Source of the DNA: Mesocentrotus franciscanus
Lineage: Eukaryota; Echinodermata; Echinoidea; Camarodonta; Strongylocentrotidae
Direction of reading: 5' to 3'
DNA: 64,000 nt
NCBI GenBank assembly: GCA_037976565.1
Contig: CP137679.1
Location: 8,167,973-8,231,972 of the forward strand
The notes beneath the pieces are model-generated. The model had not been told where the DNA came from. It did not search any database and was given only the letters and a program-made list of their open reading frames with translations. Below, one piece after another: positions 33,448-44,472 of this stretch (positions are counted from its first letter, which is position 1; the number at the start of each line of letters is the position of its first letter). The position numbers and the translations under genes are program-made.

Positions 33448-34400
33448 TAGGACCTTTAGCTATCAGAATGTGCTTGTTTGCCCTAAAGTTGGTGGTGGGT
33501 GTGACAACTAGGGCTATTACCATTGGGAACGGATCAAGAACATTCGAATTTTAGAAAAAGTCATATGTTTGTAATTTAGAATTTAAAAACACATTGAAAG
33601 CATGTCTATATTTGTTATTAAAGATTTTCACTTGATAACAACTGCAAGTTATTACATGTTTCGGTCATATTTAAAAATTACTGTTGCTATGGAAACAGTG
33701 AGAAAAATGATAGCCTATTTGTATAAAAAAATTACCAGAAACTAATGAATAATTTATTAATTAAATGTTTGCAAAACTCGAAATTATGATGTTCTTTTCG
33801 CTAGGACCCTCAGCTATCGTAATATGTTTGTTTGTCTTAAAGTAAGTGATGGACGTGACTAATAGGCCGTTACCATGGTAACAGATCAAGAATATATTTT
33901 ACTTGTCGAAAATACAATTTTTTTTTCAACAACATGAAACAAATGGTAACAATCTAATAATTTAAGCTCACCGTTTGATTGTAATAAAAAGAAATATGTA
34001 ATTTGAAGCCACGGTTATTTTTAAATGGCCGTTGCCATGGAAACTGAATATTAAAGAAGTTGACTTCAGTGAACCAAAAAGAAAGGTAAATAATCAACAC
34101 AAAATATAAAACAAGCAGAATATGAGCCATGTCAAATAATATACATTTTTTCAAATCTAGTACCCTCAGCTATCATAATCTGCTCGTTTGTCATTAAGTT
34201 GTTGGTAGATGTGACCACCATGGCCATTACCAGGGTTAATAATCGGTTAAACATCATGAAAAAATGAATTTCTTAAATACCGCATATTTGTAATTGAACA
34301 ACATGAAGATAAATGATATCAAAGTACTAAAAAATTGAGCTTCCAGATTGATTGCAATGTTATCTGAGCGATTTGAGGTCACGATAAGTTAGACAAGAAA
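33448..34400. repeat. ~356-bp tandem repeat, about 2.7 units, with X-box-like motifs
   Basis: The landmark GGACCCTCAGCTATCRTAAT begins at 33448, 33803 and about 34161 (periods ~355 and ~358). The units are strongly diverged. Each contains a palindromic motif of the type GTTRCCATGGYAAC: GTTACCATGGTAAC at 33869-33882, GTTGCCATGGAAAC at 34031-34044, GTTGCTATGGAAAC at 33683-33696. Confidence 0.75.
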
Positions 34401-34439
34401 TGTTGTTAGTATTGCTACGATGTTGCAGTCCTCTTCCTT

Positions 34440-34710
34440 TTTTTCTTTCTCCAAGCTCTCTATCCTCTTCTCCTCCTTGCCTATCCCTTTCTTCCTTTCT
34501 TCTATTTATAATGTATATTATGTATTTGTGTATTCAGGCGTAGCCACTACATGCTATGCTTACTGGGTTTCGCGCCTTCTTCCTTGAAGTTCTCAAATTA
34601 TATCTTTGTTCCTACGTATAAATTGTATTGTTTGAACAGATGTCACATATGTTGTAAAATTGAATGGAAGAAAATAAATGTTCATTTGAATTGAATTGAA
34701 TTGAATAATG
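34440..34710 (+). repeat. LINE 3' tail with TTGAA/GAATT microsatellite
   Basis: The sequence TGTAAAATTGAATGGAAGAA, then AATAAATG and a short run of GAATT units, looks like the 3' end of a CR1/L2-type LINE, which end in short tandem repeats. No coding part is attached. Confidence 0.5.
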
Positions 34711-34839
34711 AAAAAAAAACAATTTGTGGATAAAAAATGCACTAGCTTTTATTTCACAAACCGTTTGAAGTTTTCTTTTGCATTTCAGTATACCACACGG
34801 TTTCACTCATAACCTACTGCGAAAATAAACATTCTACAA

Positions 34840-34980
34840 CAGTGGCGGATCCATGCAGGGGGCACAGGGCACATGCCCGTCCCCCAAAAAAATGATCATC
34901 TTTTTTTCCTTCTTGTCACAGAATTTTCAGACTTTTGTCCCCTTTTACATATTGTTTAAATAGGCCTATAGTATAAATTG
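34840..34980. repeat. GGCGGATCC-type repeat end
   Basis: Begins CAGTGGCGGATCCATGCAGG, followed by a C run and a T-rich stretch. A similar arrangement (ATGGCGGATCGAGGGGGGCC) lies at 23883. The pattern suggests a dispersed element end. The family is not assigned. Confidence 0.45.
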
Positions 34981-35663
34981 TGACTATGAAATTAAGAAAG
35001 GACGTAAGATATTATTAATTATTCTAATGGAAAGTTCGTTGCAGTAGAATATAAATTTTAGCTACAGATACTGTCAAAACTAAAATCAATGTATAGAGGT
35101 CGAACAGAGGCAAAGAGACGAACAAAATAAATGCTCGGTATATCATGTATGTGATGATACTTTGCATGTGACTAACCTGAGATTACCATGCAATAATCAC
35201 GTAATGTGAAACTATATTTGAAGGCAATTGAAATTTTGTCAATATTCCATGATAACTATTTCGATCTTTACTTGACCTTTAGTACATATACATGACATTA
35301 AATTACAAAATAAACATCAGAAATGAATCCTACTCCTTCATAAGCTGGGAATATACCTATCATGCATCATCATGGAACATCGGGCTCAAAAGTTTATGCA
35401 AATTATTCAAATTTCCCAACATTGCCCGAATGTTGACATTGTTCTCTAACGACATGAGATCACGAATCAACCCAATGATCATCAACAACAAAAAAATAAA
35501 AAATTTCAACGGAAATACCCTTTTTAGGTTCATTAAATGCAAAGTCCACTATCCTACCAGGGATTTTTAGGAACCGCTTCGAACGACATGATGTTCCATA
35601 CGTTAACAGAGCCAAAATGCCTTATCCTTGCCCAGGTACAAGCTAAAGAAACTTAAGACATGC
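34981..35663. other. Interior between the 2.3-kb repeats, right part
   Basis: AT-rich. An open frame at 35292-35570 (+) and its antisense have no recognisable domain. Nothing else seen. Confidence 0.4.
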
Positions 35664-37930
35664 TAATGTGGGTATAGTCCACCTTTTCAACATTCTCACA
35701 ATACTTACAATATTAAGTCAAATTGTTTATGATATTTATTAAGGATTAGGGTTTCTGCAATATATACATGGATTGTATGTTACTCTATTCCGATGAGCTT
35801 ATATAGAGGCTATTGCTTGGATTAAAAAAATAGAGGTAAAGACTCAAAAATGATATATTTTACTCACTGTTTGCCTAGATCCTGCTAAATGTGTAATGAA
35901 TCGTGGAAGGAGGAGTCGAGTCCTCTCCTCAGAAATATCTATCCAATTATAGCCGAGCTAAAAGGATTCACACATAATCTTACACACTTCGAATAAAAGT
36001 AACTGCGACAAGTGACATGAGAGCTATTTTCTAGAATGTGTTGTAAAGGCGTTTAAAAAACTCTTTCGCAAGATAAGAGGAGACTTTGTCTCTGGGTCAT
36101 GAATTACCAAAACATGCAGTGTATCGAAGAAAATGATCTAGAAATCAATCTAATGCAGATTCCCTTTGCACAAATGTGCTTCGTTCCATCAGATTGTCAT
36201 GCAGAAGTGACGGATAACCCGTATGGAATGAAAGACATAGGCTGCGTGAGTCTGTATTTCACCGTCTGGTACGTGACGTTGAGCAGGTATCTGATGCAAG
36301 TCAGTTGGATCATGCGGTCCAAAAACAAAACCAGAGCAAACCAACCAAACAAAAGGATACAAATCTCTCGCTCAGTGAGTCGACCCTGATGGGCAGTGAT
36401 GCAAACAGTATCATGTGATAAAGTGGCCTGGGCATTCCGCTCAACAAGTGGAAACCTTAATCTGTTCCCAGACAGAAAAGAAACTACTTTAAATGACGAT
36501 ACATATATATATATACTGCCATTGCATCCGAGTACTTCTCCCACAATTCAATCAATTAAATCTGCTACACTTGGGACTCTAGACAATTTGAATCTAGACA
36601 ATTCCAAATCTTCTGTTGCACTTGCCAGGCTTTGGTTTACCAGTCACTATATGATTAGGTTTTGAATTTTTACATTCGAGTTTCGTTTTATCATAACTGG
36701 TATACATGTGTTTATACATCATCATCTAAATCTTGGGAAATTTTTATTAAAATTAGAAAAATTAAATTCAAGGATAATTGCCCCACAATGTTAACAAAAA
36801 ACATTCATGAAATTCGAATGAAGCAGACCAAAAAAAATCGAAGCGTCATTCAGGCCTAGTCTTACCTTTTCTCTTCTTTGTCATTTTTGTCCCCAGCCAT
36901 GGTGGTTGTGAGTGTGCGTAAAAGGGAACGCATTGCTGTGGTGTGTTTGTGTGTGTGTGTGTTCTTTTGTATGTGTAGGGTGTTTTTTTTGGGTGGTTGG
37001 AGGGTAAGGGAAGGGGTTAAGTTTTTAATTCATATTATAACTGAATTGAACATGTTTTAAGTTAATCGAATTATGTTATTATGATAAAAAAGAATCTCAT
37101 TTTGAAGAAATATTTGTATTTTTCTAATATTGAATAGAAATAAAATTAAAACTTACGGAAAAGCAAAAAGAAGAATCTGTGGGTGGGTGCGTGTCTAAGT
37201 TTATACGGAAAATTAGTTATTTTTGCTGTAACAAACACACCAATCAAACAATCAGCGAATCCAGACGTCCTTTTGACATTCTTTTCAAGATGGAAATTCC
37301 TGCAAGACTCAGTATTATATTTTAGTCAGCCAACAACATTGTGGGCAATTACTACCTTGACTTGTAGCGGAGGATGAACGACATGGTCTGCTTGACCATG
37401 ATTACGTGTCAGAGGGATTATTTTAATATTCTTTAAAATTACTATAGCCATAACATAATGCTGTCATTATTACATCATGTAGGAAGGAGGCTCTCTATGT
37501 CAAGTTGAAGACAAACTCATCACCCGACATTTGACGATTCTACGAGTAACCTTGCTCTCAGCCTAACGAATTTTCTTCTCTAAATTAAAAAACATTGTGT
37601 TATGAAACTGATTGTGTGCGAAGTGTTTTTGTTGTTCTCCTTAGTTTATATTATGTAAACGATATGGGATTACTAATGGACCCCGGATTTTTTTAACACA
37701 AAAAGAGAGAGAGAGAGAGAGTGACAAAGAGTGACTTTGCCTGGAAACCACAAAACCACAAAACACACAAATCTGTGTCCTTACGTGCCGATCCATTATA
37801 TTCATATCATGACATACGGACTGGCACACTTTTTATATCATGTCGATCCCAGTATCGGAGGTGAATAATTTATTTCATACGGCTGGGCTTGTAACAATGG
37901 TAACAGAAGGAAGACAAACACATTTAAAAG
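35664..37930. repeat. 2.3-kb direct repeat, copy 2
   Basis: Second copy of 29159-31540. It differs by small deletions, including the shorter GT run near 36945 and a loss around 37375. It ends where a jockey-like LINE begins, near 37925. Confidence 0.85.
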
Positions 37931-38780
37931 GAACACAGTCAGTCCGCAACCCGTACGTTAATGAGGCTCTTGTCGAAAACCCAAATCGCTTCTGGAGTTT
38001 TATCAACAGCAAGCGATGCGATACTTCAGGTGTGGCTCTATTGAAATCATCTGATGGATTGACTCATTCAGACAGCCTCCCAAAGGCGAACATCCTAAGT
38101 CGTCAGTTTTCATCCGTCTTCAACTGCAATGAACATATGACTAGTACCCAACCATGGATCATACATGTATTACTATCTCTCCACCAGGGGTTCTGAAGAT
38201 CTTGTCTAAGCTTGATGTTCATAAAGCCATGGGTCCTGACCAAAATACCAGCCAGACTTATGAAGGGACTTGCCACCGAACTGACATATGTGTTCACTTT
38301 ATTCTTCCAAGCCTCCCTTAACCAGGGTGTCATACCTGATGAATGGAAGATGGCTAATATTGCTCCAATCTTCAAGAAAGGTGACCGTAGCAAGCCGGAG
38401 AACTACAGGCCTATCTCTCTGACGTCAGTGACCTGAAAAGTACTGGAGCACATCGTTCTCAGCAGCATCATAACCCACCTGAAAGACCACAATATCTTGT
38501 CTGATGCACAACATGGCTTTCGCAAGAAATAATCTGCGTATCTCAGCTTTTCCTTGCTGTCCAGGACCTCGCCAAAGCCATCGATGACGGAGAACAATTG
38601 ACATGGTACTCCTTGATTTCTCCAAAGCATTTGACAAGGGTCCCCATGGAAGGCTGTTACACAAGCTCCAATTCTATGGAATCCGGGAACACACACACGC
38701 ATGGGTTTCTGACTTCCTGAGTAACAGGACCCAAAGGTTGTACTGGAAGGATCCATCTCCAACACCACCCTTATAAAAAA
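37925..38780 (+). pseudogene. Jockey-like LINE, N-terminal reverse-transcriptase fragment
   Basis: Begins in the linker before the reverse transcriptase (NRFWSFINSKRCD). After a frame change it holds KAMGPDQ, GVIPDEWKMANIAPIFKKGD, NYRPISLTSV, then in decayed form the LKDHNILSDAQHGFRKK region and a FLQS/DFSKAFD-like remnant. Stops and frame changes are frequent past 38430. The catalytic YADD box was not reached: the copy ends at the CCATGG-rich repeat. The frame track in minus-strand ORFs here is spurious. Confidence 0.85.
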
Positions 38781-38781
38781 A

Positions 38782-38950
38782 AACCATGGGAAAACCATGA
38801 TATAACCATGGTAGTCTATGGTAACCATGGTACTTCCAAATTCGTACATGGTACCTTGCGGTTCTTAGCAGTTGTAAGTTCAATACCATGTTTTTATGGT
38901 TCTAACCATGGTTCAGTACCATGGCTGTATGGTATTAACATGGTACATGT
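38782..38950. repeat. CCATGG-rich array, left
   Basis: At least eight ACCATGG / CATGGTA motifs in about 165 bp, including CTATGGTAACCATGGTAC. The motifs face both ways. A related array lies at 44354-44472. Confidence 0.75.
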
Positions 38951-40030
38951 ATTTTTCTCCTTTTGTTTGCAATTTATTCACATATCCATCGTGGGGAAAC
39001 AAATATTGATGTAATTTCATAGTTCTTTAGCTTTCTAAGGTTTTATTTGAAATGACAAACTGACTATTAAAAAGTACAGCTAGGAATTGACTTAAATTTA
39101 TTTTATTAAGAAATGCATTAATGTAGTTAAGACGTGTCCAATTATTATAAGGGAAAACAGGAGTGGAAAACTCTCAACTTTCATTTGGCCAGTTATCAAT
39201 GGTGTGTAAATTTAGAGATTGTGCATTTAAGAGCTTGAAATATCGTAAAGAAGGTCTGCACTAGTCAAGACTATATACCTACAAGCCCCAAACTCACACA
39301 GCAAACACGTACACAGGTATACATCTTACTATACAACCGGTATGTACATTCCCGCATTTTTTGAATGGCTGTGTGTATGTGCCAAAAGATCGCTGTACAT
39401 ATATTCAATGCAGTGCGTGCTAGCTACCTGTATATACAGCTAGCTAGCTAGTGCGTGCACTATTCACAATACAGCTTTGCCTTGAAAGGGGACTGAATGC
39501 TGGTGTTCTAGATCTGCAAAATCATGCTGAATAGGCCTACTGAGTTTTCCCTGCTAATCTACAACAGTATGGGTAAGTTTTTTAATCATCTACTTTATTT
39601 ACAATATGTATATAGAACTAGTCGATGTCTAGATAGTCATTTATGACATTATCAACTGGGACTTAAAACACCTTCCGACAGGAGAAGACTGAACATGTAT
39701 GATCCCATGTACTTAATTTGATGTAGGATCTTGATGGGTTTATGGGGCATATCATTCAAAGCAAAGTTTGTCCATTTACATACACATTAACTCTGCTGTG
39801 AGTAGTACATGTAGTCATTGTTCGCAGAATTGAATGTTTTTTCTTTTAGAAAATAAATAAAATACTGCATTATAGAACCCAGCAAATTAATTTAACAACT
39901 TAAGCTAATCCGAGTAATCGATGTCATGTCTGCCTCTGTGACTGTGTGATTTCATGTTGATAGTTGTTAGTTGTTGATATTCATATTTGTTTTAGTTATA
40001 GACTCTAATTCAAAATTGTCTTTTTTAAAT
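38951..40030. other. Non-coding stretch
   Basis: AT-rich. A short repeat of AGCTAGCTAGCTAG lies near 39440. No gene recognised. Confidence 0.4.
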
Positions 40031-40049
40031 TACAGGTATTGTATACGCA

Positions 40050-40470
40050 AATTTCCTTATCGACCTTGTTCTTCATCAGCATTTTCACCAATACATCAAC
40101 GCCACGATCACCACGTCGTCGTCGACCTCCGTTTTGGGCGTTTGAACTTTGAAGTTTGTTGCGAACTCTAAAAATGAATTGGATATTTACATTATCGACT
40201 TTCGTTCCGTCTACGAGCACCGTCGACGTTGAATTTTGATCGAAGGTAAGAGCCTCCTTTTTACCTTCCTCGTCTTCGATTTGCGTTTCGTCCTTTGCAG
40301 GTCTGATCCTGACTCCGACTAATGATTACTTTATCGACTTTGTTCTGTCTTCGTTCACCGTCGACGTCGAACTCCATACAGAGTTTCACCATCGCCGAAC
40401 GTGGACTCCGCATCCGATCGACATCGCTGACTCTTGGCTTTCGTTCATCATTCATTTTTGAACTGTATTA
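40050..40470. repeat. Degenerate ~137-bp tandem repeat rich in TCGAC
   Basis: The landmark TTATCGACTTTGTTC (and variants) recurs at 40057, 40192 and 40331, each followed by a CACCGTCGACGTYGAA-like segment about 25-35 bases on. CpG is markedly richer than in the flanks. No stable frame across the units. Confidence 0.6.
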
Positions 40471-40712
40471 TAATCACCGACGTAATCTATGATCTACCAA
40501 GTAGGCCTAGCTACCAATTGTTTCTTCGAATTTCGTCTTTCGACGAAATTCGAGTACGACATCGTCGACGAATCTCGCACCTTTGCTGGAAGGACAGTTT
40601 GTATAATGTACTATGTAATTTGAATATGAGCGGCAGTCTTCCGCTATTTTTGTAGGCATCTGTCTGTCTCGAAAGACAATAGAAAATTGCGCTAGTTACA
40701 TGTATAATATAG

Positions 40713-41508
40713 TTAATTTCTTGGTGTGCAGCTCCTGCTATGACTAAACAGTCCAATCCTAGAGAGACAGGTCCTGTTGCAGTTGCTGCAGACAAATGTC
40801 ATTTGTGGCTGTGCTGTTGAAGCCGTAGCTCTTTCCTTTCTTTGTTGCCTTTTCTCCTCCCACTGTTCTACTCTCCTCTGATCACTCCTCTGTATACCTG
40901 TCTTCACAACGCGACTCCATTTTGGGCGGTCTGAAGCATAGGCTTCCCAGTTTGTAGGGTTGATTTCACTGGCCTTCATATCCCTCTTGCACGCATCCTT
41001 GAATCGAAGGACAGGTCTTCCAACAGCCCTGGTCCCGGTCGCTAACTCACCGTACATTATGTCTTTTGGAATGCGGCCGTCTTCCATTCGACTGACATGA
41101 CCAAGCCATCTCAGTCGTCGTTGTGTTAAAGAGCGTAGATGGTCATCATTCCTCCTTTCTTGAGGACATCCTTGTTTGGAACGTGGTCCTGCCATTTGAT
41201 GCCTAGGATTCGCCTCAAGCAGCGGAGATGGAAAACATTCAAACGGCGCTCCTGACGTGCATATAGGGTCCACGACTCACTGCCATACAGGAGAGTACTG
41301 AGCACACAGGCCTGGTAGATCTTCATTTTTGTGTTGGTGGTTAGTAAAGTGTTCTTCCAGGCCCGCTTTGAGAGTCTAGCCATCATGGTTGCTGCCTTGC
41401 CAATGCGTACGTTGAGCTCGGGATCGAGGGAGAGGCTGCTGGATATTATGGAGCCGAGGTAGGTGAAGTTTTCAACAACTTGGAGGGTGTAGTTTCCAAT
41501 GGAGATAT
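40713..41508 (-). pseudogene. LINE ORF2 C-terminal part
   Basis: Reads ENFTYLGSIISSSLSLDPEL, KIYQACVLSTLLYGSESW, RRLNVFHLRCLRRILGI, then after a frame change near 41150 LTQRRLRWLGHVSRMEDGRI and the cysteine/histidine tail FVCSNCNRTCLSRIGLFSH before a stop. One frame change breaks it. Confidence 0.85.
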
Positions 41509-42008
41509 NNNNNNNNNNNNNNNNNNNNNNNNNNNNNNNNNNNNNNNNNNNNNNNNNNNNNNNNNNNNNNNNNNNNNNNNNNNNNNNNNNNNNNNNNNNN
41601 NNNNNNNNNNNNNNNNNNNNNNNNNNNNNNNNNNNNNNNNNNNNNNNNNNNNNNNNNNNNNNNNNNNNNNNNNNNNNNNNNNNNNNNNNNNNNNNNNNNN
41701 NNNNNNNNNNNNNNNNNNNNNNNNNNNNNNNNNNNNNNNNNNNNNNNNNNNNNNNNNNNNNNNNNNNNNNNNNNNNNNNNNNNNNNNNNNNNNNNNNNNN
41801 NNNNNNNNNNNNNNNNNNNNNNNNNNNNNNNNNNNNNNNNNNNNNNNNNNNNNNNNNNNNNNNNNNNNNNNNNNNNNNNNNNNNNNNNNNNNNNNNNNNN
41901 NNNNNNNNNNNNNNNNNNNNNNNNNNNNNNNNNNNNNNNNNNNNNNNNNNNNNNNNNNNNNNNNNNNNNNNNNNNNNNNNNNNNNNNNNNNNNNNNNNNN
42001 NNNNNNNN
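41509..42008. other. Assembly gap of 500 N
   Basis: Exactly 500 undetermined bases, the usual placeholder for a gap of unknown size. It falls inside the LINE between its endonuclease start and the reverse-transcriptase end, so 2-2.5 kb of LINE may be missing. Confidence 0.98.
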
Positions 42009-42190
42009 AGATATCGGGAACGCTGCCATCTGAAGAGAGTCTTGTCTCTTGCAGAGCAGCAATGTCGATATTGAGCCTCTTTAGCTCACGGTTGATGATC
42101 ACTGTTTTGCGGGTGTCGTCAACCTAAAGTAGATTGTCCGAGATGCCAGGACACATAGTCCTGACGTTCCAGCTTGCCAAACGCAAGCCT
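42009..42190 (-). pseudogene. LINE endonuclease N-terminus
   Basis: Encodes the start of an APE-type endonuclease (SWNVRTM ... DIAALQETRL). An in-frame TAG lies between the two motifs. It runs into the gap. Confidence 0.75.
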
Positions 42191-42954
42191 GATGTTTTCT
42201 TTGTATTTCGTTTTTTACTTGGTGCAGTGGTTTCAGTCCGCTTGTCGAGTCAATCCTCTAAGCTCCAAGCACCCGATGAAGCAGGCGGCCTGTGGCGGGT
42301 CAGCACCTAATTAACTGGGGGCTGCCCAGCTTGAGGTGGGCGGTAGCTGACCAGTGGAACGCGAAGATCCCTCCCACCGTCGAAGGCAACCCGTAGCGCC
42401 CGTATCCTACGCCAATCGGAAAGGGCTTATAACTCGTGACTGCTGCCTCCCGTGTTGTTTCTGCCACTTTTTACAGTAGCACTGAAGTGTCCTCTCCAGG
42501 GCGCAAGCCTGGGCTGGTTTTATGGAGATCCTGGGTAGCCCAATCGTCAGAATCCCCCTCTCGGCCTTACTGATGTGATCCAAAGGAGAGCTGAGCAATA
42601 CATTTGGCACCAATTTGGCTACAGAAGCTGCCGGAAGAGTGTCGAGTCGAACACCAGACCGCCTGCGGGGCTCCACTCCGGATTTCAATCAGGTTTACTC
42701 CCTAACTATTTCCCCATAGCTGGATGTCCGTTATCCTGGACGGGGGCCCATACCGGGTACTGTCAGCCGGAGCCAGCTGAGCCCGGGACTTGTGTCAGGC
42801 AGGGTCGTCACGCCCTGAAGTAGTGACCGAGGTCACTACCCACTAACGCTATAAAAATAGACTAACCACATTACTTATAATATTGTTGTGTGCTGAAAGT
42901 GTTTAGTGTCATGTATAATGATGTAACAAGCGACTTCAGCTTTCGACTGTTATA

Positions 42955-43811
42955 CCCCCTTCACATACACGGATTTTTCTTACGAGTCCTTACGGATTGC
43001 CAACTCGTAGTCAATCGCAAGCATCCGTAAATAACTCGCTGGTATCCGTAAACAACTCGTCACAACTCGCAACAACTCGCAGACACTCTTAAGGATCCGT
43101 GAAAGGAGAGGCAAATTTTTTGACATGTAAAAAATCTTCTTACGATTGTCCACGGATTGATTTTTCCGTAAATAACTCGTAAATAGCTCTTAACAATCCG
43201 TAAATATCGTAAACCGCTCGCAACAACACGTAAACCATCCGTAAACTGCTCGCAAGAATCCGTAAATAACTCATAACAATTATTTAAAACGATTTGTTAC
43301 TGTTAGTTTACGATTTGTTTACGGAATATTTACGGATTATTACGAGTGCTTACGTGTTGTTTACGATTTCATTCGGGTAGTGTTACGATGGCTTTACGGA
43401 TTGTAATGAGTTATTACGAGCACTTTACGTGTAGTTACGAGTACTTTACGAATATATACGTATACTTTACGTATTTTTACGTATTGTTTACGATTTGGGG
43501 AAGGATATAAAAGCTGCAAATTCGAACACTTTATTTTCAGTTGTTATTTTTGACAAAAAATCGAAAGGACTCATAAATACTCGTAACTAACTCGTAACTA
43601 TCCGTAACAACTCGTAACAAATCGTGGAATTTTGCCGTAGATACATCATAATAACTCGTAATAATCCGTAATAAACCGTAAATAGCTCGTATTAAGATAA
43701 CAACTCTTAAATCGGTTGTAAAAGTGGCCAAATCGTAAGGATCCGTGAAAGATCCATGAATTTGTGCGATCCGTAAGGACTCGTAAGAAAAATCCGTGTA
43801 TGTGAAGGGGG
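42955..43811. mobile_element. Word-repeat MITE with 46-bp terminal inverted repeats
   Basis: The left end CCCCCTTCACATACACGGAT and about 26 further bases are matched exactly inverted at the right end (43766-43811). TATA lies at both sides (42951-42954, 43812-43815), so the duplication is TA or TATA. The ~760-bp body is built from dozens of variants of two words also present in the terminal repeats, CTCGTAA and ATCCGTAA, in both orientations. No transposase. Confidence 0.9.
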
Positions 43812-43856
43812 TATAAATTGTTTTATATATTTTACGCGAGCTAGATTTTAGCTCGT

Positions 43857-44258
43857 TTGAATAAACACTTTAAAAAAAGTATACATATTGTTTCCATTGT
43901 TCTTTGTTTAAAGCCCTATTGTTCTCTCGTGAATCACAGTAAAAAAAAAGGTAAAGACTTTGATTTTGGGATGTTTGATACGTCATATGATTATTCGACA
44001 ATAATGATCATTTTTCAATCACCCCCTCCCCGGTTTAAGCTCTTGCCAAACACTAACATGATTGTGATGTATTTTGTTAACAGATGTTTGCGAGAGAAGT
44101 GGCTGAACCTCGAGAAAATGGATAATTGTATTGGAAGTGAACTTCATGCCAGCTCCTGTCATTTTTGTTTCTACTTTGCAGACCAGCATGCTCTTTCAAA
44201 GTTAAATGATCGAGGGATGGCAGATTTTGTGAGGAATACTGTGTTGAAAGTGCATTAA
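43857..44258 (+). CDS. Unidentified ORF, 133 aa
   Basis: Starts in the flank of the MITE. It contains FDTSYDYSTIM, which resembles the Met-turn region of astacin metalloproteases, but the zinc-binding HExxHxxGxxH motif is absent and the conserved HY after the Met is not present. The C-terminal half (MDNCIGSELHASSCHFCFYF) matches nothing recognised. Probably chance or a relic. Confidence 0.2.
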   Translation: MNKHFKKSIHIVSIVLCLKPYCSLVNHSKKKGKDFDFGMFDTSYDYSTIMIIFQSPPPRFKLLPNTNMIVMYFVNRCLREKWLNLEKMDNCIGSELHASSCHFCFYFADQHALSKLNDRGMADFVRNTVLKVH

Positions 44259-44353
44259 GGTAGTAGATTTTCAAATGATAAACAAAAATCAATCACGCAA
44301 TGTAATCAATGCTATCTTTTTATCTAGCTACACGCAGAATAGAAAGGCAAATG

Positions 44354-44472
44354 TGTACCATGGTAACCTAGGTACGGGAGAACCATGGTCACGAAAGGTA
44401 TGGGAGAACCATGGTAACAAAAGGTATGGGAGAACCATGGTAACCATGGTACCGAGAACCATTGTAACTGTA
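44354..44472. repeat. CCATGG-rich array, right, 26-bp units
   Basis: Three tandem units of 26 bp starting GGTAYGGGAGAACCATGGT (44371, 44397, 44423), preceded by TACCATGGTAACC and followed by ACCATTGTAAC. Related in motif to 38782-38950. Confidence 0.8.

Larger units (their letters stand above)
40640..42850 (-). mobile_element. APE-type LINE (endonuclease + RT), with assembly gap
   Basis: On the minus strand: a GC-richer 5' leader (42850-42190), then the endonuclease start (LASWNVRTMCPGISDNLL, in-frame stop, INRELKRLNIDIAALQETRL), then a 500-N gap. After the gap come the end of the reverse transcriptase and the C-terminal region, including a zinc-finger-like C-x2-C...H-x3-C tail. The stop is at 40713 and the 3' end near 40640 contains CTTTCGAGACAGACAG. 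The element looks near full length, since the missing part would be the gap. Such elements are often annotated as craniofacial development protein 2-like. Confidence 0.85.

Noticed and set aside
36197..36544. 115-codon minus-strand frame with partial similarity to the frame at 29861-30097
   Set aside because: The similarity comes from the 2.3-kb duplication. The frame is open in only part of each copy, so coding is not supported.
38403..38889. 148-codon and neighbouring minus-strand frames
   Set aside because: Antisense to the jockey-like LINE fragment, whose motifs are on the plus strand.
41446..42127. Four ~200-residue frames made mostly of X
   Set aside because: They are read through the 500-N gap and carry no information.
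43000..43760. CRISPR-like appearance of regularly spaced short CTCGTAA repeats
   Set aside because: The repeats are 7-8 bp, variable and in both orientations, lie between inverted ends, and the genome is a metazoan one. It is a MITE body.
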